DNA of 21,196 nucleotides from Candidatus Curtissbacteria bacterium RIFCSPHIGHO2_01_FULL_41_11 (lineage in GTDB: Bacteria > Patescibacteriota > Microgenomatia > Curtissbacterales > GWA2-41-24): positions 1 to 21,196 of the forward strand of contig MFAZ01000025.1 of the NCBI GenBank assembly GCA_001776335.1, read 5' to 3'. Positions 11,175 to 16,901 of this stretch are shown one piece after another. Positions within the stretch are counted from its first letter, which is position 1, and each line of letters begins with the position of its first letter. The translations under genes were made by a program, and so were the position numbers. Below the pieces are notes generated by a model that did not search any database, was not told the origin of the DNA, and saw nothing but the letters and a program-made list of their open reading frames with translations.

Positions 11175-11449
11175 AGCTCAAGGAACTCAAAAAGATGCGC
11201 GATGACGCCATGCGCATTCAGAAGGCTCTTGATGAAGAGGTTGTAGAAGTTGAAAAACACGATGTAAAAATTCGTGTAACTTTAGCACAGAGATTTGTCT
11301 CTATAGAGACAAATGGCAAAAGCGAAAGTGACATCGTTGAAGCTGTAAACGAGGCCGTAAAGGAAAGTCAGAAAGAAGCTGCAAAGAAAATGCAGAGCAT
11401 GGTCGGCTTTGAAGGTCTCAAAGGTATGTTCGGCGGCGGCGGAAACTAA
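11156..11449 (+). CDS. ybaB: YbaB/EbfC nucleoid-associated protein
   Basis: 97 aa. The family forms DNA-binding dimers and sits next to recR and dnaX in many bacteria. MFDKLQQLKELKKMRDDAMRIQKALDEEVVEVEKHDVKIRVTLAQRFVSIE gives the long N-terminal helix and the beta strands. EAVNEAVKESQKEAAKKMQSM is the C-terminal helix, ending in the Gly-rich tail GLKGMFGGGGN. The ATG at 11156 is chosen because upstream in-frame codons lie in the hairpin region; an upstream TTG at 11090 would add an unlikely leader. No Shine-Dalgarno. A second copy of its first six codons lies 70 nt upstream and may be a leader peptide or an insertion scar. Confidence 0.9.
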   Translation: MFDKLQQLKELKKMRDDAMRIQKALDEEVVEVEKHDVKIRVTLAQRFVSIETNGKSESDIVEAVNEAVKESQKEAAKKMQSMVGFEGLKGMFGGGGN

Positions 11450-11458
11450 AAGACGTAC

Positions 11459-11677
11459 ATTGTGCCAGTCTCATCGCAGTTAAAAAACGCTCGACTAATC
11501 TCAAATTAATTTCGTTAAAAATATCCGTCTCGCTCAAGCCTCCGTCGGCACCAATTCATTTGTGTATCTCGCAAGTTTTAAAACACACAGCCGACTGCGT
11601 CATGTTTTTAACTTGTGATTTCAACTGTCGCATCTAGCTGAGTTTACCCTGACCTTTTATCGAAGGGTCATGTTTTT
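11459..11677. other. Structured non-coding gap between ybaB and recR
   Basis: This 278-nt gap (11450-11727) holds no convincing gene. Three stems follow each other: ATTGTGCC (11459-11466) with GGCACCAAT (11547-11555, one bulged C); CAAGTTTTAAAAC (11572-11584) with GTTTTTAACTTG (11604-11615); and TGACC (11650-11654) with GGTCA (11666-11670), followed by five T. Inside the first stem GTTAAAAA occurs twice, about 36 nt apart. On the minus strand short coding-like stretches such as SDKEREELLQKHDPSIKGQG appear without start codons, so either an RNA gene or a decayed gene is possible. Confidence 0.45.
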
Positions 11678-11714
11678 GAAGTAATTCCTCTCGCTCTTTA
11701 TCGCTAAGATAGGA

Positions 11715-11720
11715 TAAAAT
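11715..11720 (+). promoter_or_regulatory. -10-like TAAAAT, leaderless, for recR
   Basis: TAAAAT ends 7 nt before the GTG at 11728, matching the spacing at other genes here. No good -35. It supports the GTG start and suggests recR is transcribed on its own. Confidence 0.5.
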
Positions 11721-11727
11721 AGATAGC

Positions 11728-12324
11728 GTGAAAGTTCCTAAAAGTGTTGCGAATTTAATTGAAGCTTTTGAAAGTTTGCCGGGGATCGGGCCAAAGACGG
11801 CTGCACGGCTTACTTATTATCTTTTGCATGCACCAGACCAGCTCGCAGAGAAACTTTCGACGGCTGCCAAAGATCTCAAGCTGAAAACAAAGATTTGCTC
11901 CATTTGTCAAAACATTACAGAGACTGATCCTTGCGAAATTTGCGATGATCCTGCCCGGGATAAATCAGTGATTTGTGTGGTAGAAGATCCATTGGATGTT
12001 TGGGCAATAGAAAGATCGGGAAGTTTTTCCGGGCTTTATCATGTCTTGCATGGAGTAATTGCACCACTTGATAACATTGGGCCGGAGGATTTAAAAATTA
12101 ACGAACTTTTAAAAAGGTTAAAAGACGGAGAAGTTAATGAGTTAATTCTGGCGACGAATCCGTCAATGGAGGGTGAGGCGACGGCGATGTATATCCAGAG
12201 ACTTGTTAAACCGCTTGGGGTTGAGACTTCAAGGATCGCGAGAGGTATTCCAATAGGAGCGGAGATTGAATATGCGGATGAAGTTACACTTCGTAGAGCC
12301 CTTGAGGGAAGAAAAGATTTCTAA
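11728..12324 (+). CDS. recR: Recombination mediator protein RecR
   Basis: 198 aa, the usual RecR length. RecR works with RecF/RecO to load RecA on gapped DNA. The helix-hairpin-helix region LIEAFESLPGIGPKTAARLTYYLL is at 10-33. The zinc finger is C57-x-x-C60 and C69-x-x-C72. The Toprim domain begins VICVVEDPLDVWAIE (81-95), and GLYHVLHGVIAPLDNIGPEDL is the strongly conserved central block. ATNPSMEGEATAMYI and IARGIPIGAEIEYADEVTLRRALEGR complete it. The start is GTG, consistent with the -10 hexamer 7 nt upstream. Confidence 0.96.
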   Translation: MKVPKSVANLIEAFESLPGIGPKTAARLTYYLLHAPDQLAEKLSTAAKDLKLKTKICSICQNITETDPCEICDDPARDKSVICVVEDPLDVWAIERSGSFSGLYHVLHGVIAPLDNIGPEDLKINELLKRLKDGEVNELILATNPSMEGEATAMYIQRLVKPLGVETSRIARGIPIGAEIEYADEVTLRRALEGRKDF

Positions 12325-12326
12325 AA

Positions 12327-12450
12327 AAATTCGAAATCTGAAGCACGAAACCCGAAGCAATTTTCTAAATCCTAATTTTCTAATGTTTTGAACATTTGTA
12401 TTCAGAATATTTGAATTTGTTTCGAGTTTCTAATTTCGATATTCGAATTT
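12327..12450. repeat. Imperfect inverted repeat and AT-rich iterations between recR and the 12471 gene
   Basis: AAATTCGAAATC (12327-12338) is nearly the reverse complement of GATATTCGAATTT (12438-12450). Between them are loosely repeated CTAAATCCTAATTTTCTAAT and ATTTGAATTTG-type words. No gene was seen here. Confidence 0.55.
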
Positions 12451-12458
12451 ATTTAGGT

Positions 12459-12464
12459 TACAAT
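12459..12464 (+). promoter_or_regulatory. -10 box TACAAT, leaderless, for the 12471 gene
   Basis: TACAAT is followed by 6 nt (GGGATT) and then the ATG at 12471. zwf has the same arrangement (TACAAT, GGAGAT, ATG). It decides for the inner start over an upstream in-frame ATG at 12396. Confidence 0.6.
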
Positions 12465-12470
12465 GGGATT

Positions 12471-12998
12471 ATGGCTGATGGGGACGGGATATTTTCTGAT
12501 ATTGCAGAAGTTGCCGGTGATGTTGGTGGGGCAGTTGCAGGAGAGCTGAAAAAATTAGGACAATCGGCAACGTCGCAGGTTACTGGCGGAGCGGGTGCAG
12601 CTTCTAATTTGGCAGGAGCAGCCAAGTCGGCTGCGGGAATGAAAACTGGTGCCGACAGCGGCGGGCCCTCGTTTTTGGACGAACTTAAGAAATTTGGGCA
12701 AACAGCAACATCTCAGGTAACCGGCCATGAGCCGGCAATTTCGGACAAACAGGTTAAGGCCATGGCAAAAAGCGATGAGGCATTCTCCAAGCAGGAATCC
12801 GCATTAGTCGCCGCAAAGATTAAACAAATTTATGCAGATTACGCAGCAAAAAGAGCACAGGAAGAAAAACAGGAAGAGGTTGTTGTAAAACAGCAGGAAG
12901 AAATGAAAGAGGAACAGAAAAAGGAGATAAAGAAGGAAGAGACGAATGTTGCGATTCAAAAAACCAGACCAGAGATAAAAAACTATGGAGCTGAATAG
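12471..12998 (+). CDS. Hypothetical protein with an internal ELKKxGQxATSQVTG repeat (175 aa)
   Basis: Family not named with confidence. The N-terminal part is Gly/Ala-rich. The motif ELKKLGQSATSQVTG (25-39) recurs as ELKKFGQTATSQVTG (71-85), so it has two repeats separated by a Gly/Ala/Ser spacer. A helix-rich, highly charged region follows (about 95-160, with many Lys, Glu and Gln, likely coiled coil). The C-terminus is KTRPEIKNYGAE. There is no signal peptide or TM segment. The start follows from the leaderless -10 box. The last residues KNYGAE are encoded a second time 70 nt downstream, with synonymous changes only, which suggests that this tail is under selection. Confidence 0.65.
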   Translation: MADGDGIFSDIAEVAGDVGGAVAGELKKLGQSATSQVTGGAGAASNLAGAAKSAAGMKTGADSGGPSFLDELKKFGQTATSQVTGHEPAISDKQVKAMAKSDEAFSKQESALVAAKIKQIYADYAAKRAQEEKQEEVVVKQQEEMKEEQKKEIKKEETNVAIQKTRPEIKNYGAE

Positions 12999-13068
12999 CC
13001 CACAGTTTTTTGCGGTCCTCGATCATTGCATGATCTGCGGGCCTAAAAAAAATTATGGCGCAGAATAG
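12976..13068 (+). repeat. Duplicated C-terminal end (KNYGAE-stop), 70 nt apart, with a hairpin between
   Basis: The codons for KNYGAE and TAG at 12978-12998 recur at 13048-13068. The three differences are all at third positions (AAC/AAT, GGA/GGC, GCT/GCA). The second copy closes a 27-codon frame that starts at the ATG 12985 and reads in another frame than the main gene. Between the copies are GATCAT-TGC-ATGATC (13021-13035) and outer arms GGTCC (13014-13018) / GGGCC (13039-13043). Confidence 0.75.
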
Positions 13069-13095
13069 CTTAATAATTCATAGTTTAGTAATTTT

Positions 13096-13305
13096 ATGAC
13101 TAAAGAAAAAAAGAGAGATGATCAGAAAAAAACTCCTATTGAGTCTGTTGTTGAGCCCTCTGGTGATGAGTTTCAACAAGGCGGAGCTGTCTCTTTGTCC
13201 AGTTTAAAAGCGATGAGATTTATTGAAGTTTTTATTAAAAAGAGGCGGGGGGCTTTAAAAAAGCTAGCCGACTTTGACAACGGCAATGGACCAAGCGAAC
13301 ACTGA
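13096..13305 (+). CDS. Small charged protein upstream of a Doc toxin, candidate antitoxin (69 aa)
   Basis: No known antitoxin family is recognised; in particular it does not show the Phd fold of classic phd-doc pairs. The N-terminus is strongly charged (MTKEKKRDDQKKTP), the middle is acidic and Gly/Ser-containing, and the C-terminal half has a helix with a basic cluster (LKAMRFIEVFIKKRRGALKKLADF). It overlaps the Doc-like gene by 20 nt, the usual antitoxin-first arrangement with translational coupling. A -10-like TTTAGT lies 6 nt before the ATG. It could instead be an unrelated small gene. No DNA-binding motif was seen. Confidence 0.55.
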   Translation: MTKEKKRDDQKKTPIESVVEPSGDEFQQGGAVSLSSLKAMRFIEVFIKKRRGALKKLADFDNGNGPSEH

Positions 13306-13780
13306 GCAGTTGCATCCAGCTGATTTTGAGCAAAGGACTAAGGAGCAAATTGCAAATTTGATTTTTCTGGCCAAACATTTTCAGAAAAGAATAGTTGAAG
13401 AAACAGGTGGAAATAAGGGAATGAGAGACGAAGCGGCCCTGGAGTCTGCTATTGCAGCTCCTTTTGCGACTTATTTCGGAGAAGATTTACATATCAGTGT
13501 ATTCGAAAAAGCATCGGCACTGATGCGTTCATTGTCTTTGAATCATCCGTTCGTGGACGGTAATAAAAGAACAAGTTTGGGGATGACTGCTTTGTTTCTG
13601 TTTGAACATGGCTATGGCTTTAAGGAAGATATTTCTGATGATGCTATTGCAGATTTTTGTATTTCTGTTGCTTCCGGGAATAAAAAATTAGGGGAGATTT
13701 CTTCGTGGCTTCAGTCCACTACAGACCGTGCATCTTCCAGATCATTTAAAGCAATAATGCAACAGCTAGGAGAGGTGTGA
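13286..13780 (+). CDS. Doc/Fic-family toxin (death-on-curing type)
   Basis: 164 aa. Doc proteins are Fic-fold enzymes that phosphorylate EF-Tu, while other Fic proteins AMPylate targets. The motif H-P-F-V-D-G-N-K-R-T is at 87-96, with the Lys after G-N typical of the Doc branch rather than the G-N-G-R of AMPylating Fic proteins. G-M-R-D-E-A-A-L-E-S-A-I-A-A-P (45-59) and ALMRSLSLNHPF are also family features. No inhibitory (S/T)-x-x-x-E-(G/N) helix is visible. The start ATG at 13286 (MDQANTEQL) is preferred over the TTG 12 nt upstream. The stop overlaps the cysS ATG (TGATG), so the toxin gene is coupled to an essential gene. Confidence 0.85.
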   Translation: MDQANTEQLHPADFEQRTKEQIANLIFLAKHFQKRIVEETGGNKGMRDEAALESAIAAPFATYFGEDLHISVFEKASALMRSLSLNHPFVDGNKRTSLGMTALFLFEHGYGFKEDISDDAIADFCISVASGNKKLGEISSWLQSTTDRASSRSFKAIMQQLGEV

Positions 13781-15246
13781 TGCTGAAACTTTACAATTTT
13801 TTGACAAGACAAGTTGAGGAATTTAAGCCCTTCGACAAGCTCAGGGCCAATGGCCGATTCTCATATGAAGTCGGGCTATATACTTGTGGGCCAACGGTTT
13901 ATGACTATGTGCATATTGGAAACTGGAGAACCTTTGTTTTTGAGGATATATTAAAGAGGGTTTTGAAATTTAACGATTACAAGGTTAAGCATGTAATGAA
14001 TGTAACGGATATTGATGACAAAATTATTAAAAGGGCAAACGCGGAAAAAGTTGAATTTCGAGAAATAACAAATAGATACGAAAAAGCTTTTTTTGAGGAT
14101 CTTGAGAAGCTAAATATTTTAAAAGCAGATAAATATCCTCGAGCGACAGATTACTTCACTTCGATGATTCGAATCATTGAAGTGCTTTTGAAAAAGGGGA
14201 CTGCGTATAAAGGCGATGACGGGATTTATTTCGCGGTTGATAAATTCAAAGACTACGGAAAGCTATCCGGACTTGAGAAACGTCAATTAAAAAAGGGCGC
14301 AAGGGTTAATGATGATCTTTATGACAAGGAGAATTGGAGTGATTTTGCTCTATGGAAATTTCCTTCGACTCGCTCTGCTCGCTCAGGACAAGCCCTTAAG
14401 GAGCCGAGCTGGGAGGCGCCATTTGGGAGAGGTCGTCCCGGATGGCATATTGAATGTTCGGCGATGAGTATGGCAGAGCTGGGTGAGACATTTGACCCAT
14501 TCGGCAAGCTCAGGGTCAATGGTGAGCATGGTCGAACCATTGATATTCATACCGGAGGGGTAGACTTGCTTTTTCCTCACCACGAAAACGAGATTGCGCA
14601 GAGCGAGGGGGCAACCGGGAAAAAATTCGTTAATTATTGGATGGAAGGGGAGCATTTGCTGGTTGACGGAGAAAAAATGAGCAAAAGTTTGAATAATTTT
14701 TATAGGTTGGATGATGTCGAAAAAAAAGGATTTGAACCTTTGGCGCTGAGATATTTGTTTTTAACAGCACACTACAGGTCGAAGCTTAATTTTACCTGGA
14801 AAAGTTTGGAGGCAGCTGCCAATGCCTTAAATAATTTACGGGAAGAGATTTCTAACTGGGAAGATCCCGGCAAGTCCGGTTGGATTGGATGCGCCGGATT
14901 TGAAAATAACTTTAAGGAAGCGATTGGTGATGATCTTAATATGCCTAGGGCTCTTGCTGTGATGTGGGATTTGGTCAAAAGCGATTTACCTACGAAACCA
15001 AAGCACCAATCAATTTTTATAATGGATAGGGTATTGGGTTTGGGACTTGATCAAATAAAACCTGCAAAATTACCGGAGGGAGCCAAACAGATGATTGAGG
15101 AACGAGAAGAACTAAGGAGAGAGGGGAAATTCGGCGAATCAGATAGACTGCGCAAGGAACTTTTGGAAATGGGAGTGGCAGTTGAAGATACGCCGCAAGG
15201 GTCCAAGTGGAAAGTGTTAAAAATAAATCCGAAAATCAAAAAGTGA
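13780..15246 (+). CDS. cysS: Cysteinyl-tRNA synthetase carrying three repeat-derived inserts
   Basis: 488 aa (family about 460), class I synthetase charging tRNA-Cys. The first zinc Cys and HIGH-type motif are in L-Y-T-C-G-P-T-V-Y-D-Y-V-H-I-G-N (33-48). GRGRPGWHIECSAMS and DIHTGGVDLLFPHHENEIAQSE hold the other zinc ligands, and G-E-K-M-S-K-S is at about 294-300. The tRNA-binding helical domain follows. Three extra segments match small palindromic repeats: FDKLRANGR (18-26), PSTRSARSGQAL (about 195-206) and FDPFGKLRVNGEHGRT (about 237-252). All keep the frame and lie next to, not in, the motifs. The start ATG shares its A with the Doc stop and has AGGAG 9 nt upstream. Confidence 0.95.
   Translation: MLKLYNFLTRQVEEFKPFDKLRANGRFSYEVGLYTCGPTVYDYVHIGNWRTFVFEDILKRVLKFNDYKVKHVMNVTDIDDKIIKRANAEKVEFREITNRYEKAFFEDLEKLNILKADKYPRATDYFTSMIRIIEVLLKKGTAYKGDDGIYFAVDKFKDYGKLSGLEKRQLKKGARVNDDLYDKENWSDFALWKFPSTRSARSGQALKEPSWEAPFGRGRPGWHIECSAMSMAELGETFDPFGKLRVNGEHGRTIDIHTGGVDLLFPHHENEIAQSEGATGKKFVNYWMEGEHLLVDGEKMSKSLNNFYRLDDVEKKGFEPLALRYLFLTAHYRSKLNFTWKSLEAAANALNNLREEISNWEDPGKSGWIGCAGFENNFKEAIGDDLNMPRALAVMWDLVKSDLPTKPKHQSIFIMDRVLGLGLDQIKPAKLPEGAKQMIEEREELRREGKFGESDRLRKELLEMGVAVEDTPQGSKWKVLKINPKIKK
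13828..13855. repeat. Small palindromic repeat, copy 1 in cysS
   Basis: CCCTTCGACAAGCTCAGGG (13828-13846), merging into the palindrome GGCCA-A-TGGCC (13845-13855). It is translated as PFDKLRANGR. The core is shared with the copies at 14492-14519 and 19681-19701. Confidence 0.8.
14362..14395. repeat. Variant repeat, copy 2 in cysS
   Basis: It begins CCTTCGACTCGCTCTGC and contains GCTCAGGACAAGCCC. It has the same CCTTCGAC...GCTCAGG ends as the other copies but a longer centre. It is translated as PSTRSARSGQALK between the conserved WKF and EPSWE of the synthetase. Confidence 0.75.
14492..14519. repeat. Small palindromic repeat, copy 3 in cysS
   Basis: TTGACCC (14492-14498) and GGGTCAA (14513-14519) are perfect 7-bp arms around ATTCGGCAAGCTCA. 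It is translated as DPFGKLRVNG and splits the conserved block LGET-IDIHTGG. Confidence 0.8.
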
Positions 15247-15249
15247 GAA

Positions 15250-15921
15250 ATGATCGACCTGATTCGTGTAAAAAATAAGGAAGAGGGAAATAAAAAAGCT
15301 CACGACATTCTTAAAAAATTAGTTGATCGTCAAACTCTTCTTGCTCTTTCCGGGGGGTCCTCTGTTGATTATCGCGCGATGCTTGTTGATCCTGACGATG
15401 TTGTGCCTGGCGCAATTTGTGTTGTGGACGAAAGATACGGTGCACCGTTTCATAAAGATAGCAACGAGTTGTTGTTGAAAAATGCCGGAGTTAAGGAATT
15501 TGCGGATAAGCATTGCGTTGAGAGCGTAAAGATACTCACAGGGCAAGATTTTTTGGAAAGCGGGAAAATTTACGAAAAGGCAGTCAGAAATCTTTTAAGT
15601 AGATTTGCAAAAAGGGTCGGTGTAATGGGAGTCGGGGAAGATTTACATACTGCCGGGATTTTTCCTTTTAGCGCTGCCGCCAAATCTCCCGACTATGTTG
15701 CAAGTGAAGTAGTTGACGGCAGATTTCCAAAAAGAATAACTTTGACACTTAAAGCTCTCGGGGAATTTCAGACATTCATAATCTTAATGTTCGGTGCTGC
15801 AAAACGTGAGGCATTAAGGATAATGCTGGATGAGAAGGAAAACGATATGCAAAAGTATCCGGCGATTTTTTTCCGTAAATCAAAGATACGATCTTACTTA
15901 ATTACAGACCAGAATATATAA
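15250..15921 (+). CDS. pgl: 6-phosphogluconolactonase
   Basis: 223 aa, glucosamine-6-phosphate-isomerase fold. It hydrolyses 6-phosphogluconolactone made by the zwf product. Phosphate-binding A-L-S-G-G-S-S is at 32-38, D-E-R-Y at 60-63 and the signature M-G-V-G-E-D-L-H-T-A-G-I-F-P at 126-139. The family signature is usually G-x-G-x-D-G-H-T-A-S-x-F-P; here the Gly after Asp is Leu and the Ser is Gly. The catalytic His is kept, so activity is likely. It starts 3 nt after cysS and is followed by gnd, whose -10 box lies over its last codons. Confidence 0.88.
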   Translation: MIDLIRVKNKEEGNKKAHDILKKLVDRQTLLALSGGSSVDYRAMLVDPDDVVPGAICVVDERYGAPFHKDSNELLLKNAGVKEFADKHCVESVKILTGQDFLESGKIYEKAVRNLLSRFAKRVGVMGVGEDLHTAGIFPFSAAAKSPDYVASEVVDGRFPKRITLTLKALGEFQTFIILMFGAAKREALRIMLDEKENDMQKYPAIFFRKSKIRSYLITDQNI

Positions 15922-15922
15922 T
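15917..15922 (+). promoter_or_regulatory. -10 box TATAAT, leaderless, for gnd
   Basis: A perfect TATAAT overlaps the pgl stop region and ends 7 nt before the gnd ATG at 15930. The -35 is weak (TTACTT at 15894-15899, 17 nt away). Confidence 0.6.
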
Positions 15923-15929
15923 TATATCT

Positions 15930-16901
15930 ATGAAATTAGGTTTTATTGGATTTGGCCGTATGGGTTCTCGAATGGTCACGAAACTGCTTGAGGAGGGACA
16001 TGAGGTTGTGGTCTGGAACAGGAGCCGTGATAAAATTGAGAATTTAAAATCGGAGATTAAAAATTCTGAAGTTTCCAAAAGGTTGGATGCTGCGGATTCA
16101 GTCGAAATCTTGATTAATAAATTATCCGAGCCGAGAGTTATATGGTCGATGCTTCCTGCAGGCGACGTTACTGAGGAAATTTTAATCGGGACTGTCGGAG
16201 GATTCGCAAAGCCTGGGGATATTTTGATAGACGGAGCAAATTCACACTTCAGAGACACCCAGAAAAGGTATGAAATTTTGAAAAAGAACGGAATTTTATA
16301 TTTGGGAATCGGCGTCTCGGGAGGGGTTATTGCATATGAGAGGGGGTATCCTTTAATGGTAGGCGGTTCACGGGAGGCATATGACAAAGTAAAACCGATA
16401 CTTGATTCTTTGGCTAAACCCAACGGTGGACATGAATATTTTGGCGAAGGAGGAGCAGGGCACTTTGTGAAGATGGTTCACAATGCCATCGAATACGGTT
16501 ATATGCAGGCAATTGGGGAAGGATTTGGAATAATGGACAAAGCTCCATATAATTTGGATTTGGTGAAAGTTGCGAAGCTTTATCAGAAAGGTACGCTGCT
16601 TTCAGGTTTTATGATGGACAGGACGGTTGAATCTTTGGCCAGCGACCCAAAACTGGAAAAAATATCCGGTTATATTGAGGATTCGGGAGAAACACGCTGG
16701 GCGATTGAGGCGGCAAAGGAAGAAAACACTCCCGTGGAAGTAATTTCTGATAGTTTGCAATTTCGCGAAAAAAGCAGAGAAGCAGAGGCTGTATCCGGTA
16801 CGTTTGCGGCCCGAATGGTTGCTGCTTTGAGATATGCTTTTGGCAGACACGAAGTGAGGCCTTCAGTTCCCAAGGGTGAAGAAGCCAGTAAGAACGACTA
16901 G
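15930..16901 (+). CDS. gnd: 6-phosphogluconate dehydrogenase, short (NAD-type) form
   Basis: 323 aa, the short GndA-like class rather than the 470-aa form. It oxidatively decarboxylates 6-phosphogluconate to ribulose-5-phosphate. Rossmann start G-F-I-G-F-G-R-M-G (4-12) with W-N-R-S after the second strand: no Arg-Ser-rich NADP motif is certain, so the cofactor is open. I-D-G-A-N-S-H-F-R-D is at 100-109, the substrate loop G-V-S-G-G is at 128-132, and catalytic K181 and E188 lie in G-A-G-H-F-V-K-M-V-H-N-A-I-E-Y-G. Its stop TAG shares the tetramer CTAG with the opposing zwf stop. Confidence 0.93.
   Translation: MKLGFIGFGRMGSRMVTKLLEEGHEVVVWNRSRDKIENLKSEIKNSEVSKRLDAADSVEILINKLSEPRVIWSMLPAGDVTEEILIGTVGGFAKPGDILIDGANSHFRDTQKRYEILKKNGILYLGIGVSGGVIAYERGYPLMVGGSREAYDKVKPILDSLAKPNGGHEYFGEGGAGHFVKMVHNAIEYGYMQAIGEGFGIMDKAPYNLDLVKVAKLYQKGTLLSGFMMDRTVESLASDPKLEKISGYIEDSGETRWAIEAAKEENTPVEVISDSLQFREKSREAEAVSGTFAARMVAALRYAFGRHEVRPSVPKGEEASKND

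Noticed and set aside
11459..11555. tRNA or tmRNA-like gene because the segment ends in GGCACCA
   Set aside because: No D-, anticodon- or T-arm (no GGTTCGAATCC-like loop) could be found, and the outer stem needs a bulge.
11450..11727. 4.5S/SRP RNA, sometimes found near dnaX, ybaB and recR
   Set aside because: The conserved GGAAGCAGC-type loop of SRP RNA is absent on both strands.
13011..13053. Hairpin GGTCC-GATCAT-TGC-ATGATC-GGGCC as a transcription terminator
   Set aside because: On the plus strand it is followed by A residues, not T; on the minus strand the T-run lies before the stem instead of after it. It is listed as part of the duplicated gene end.
15902..16423. 173-codon minus-strand open frame over gnd
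   Set aside because: The opposite strand carries the conserved gnd N-terminus; no start or promoter support.
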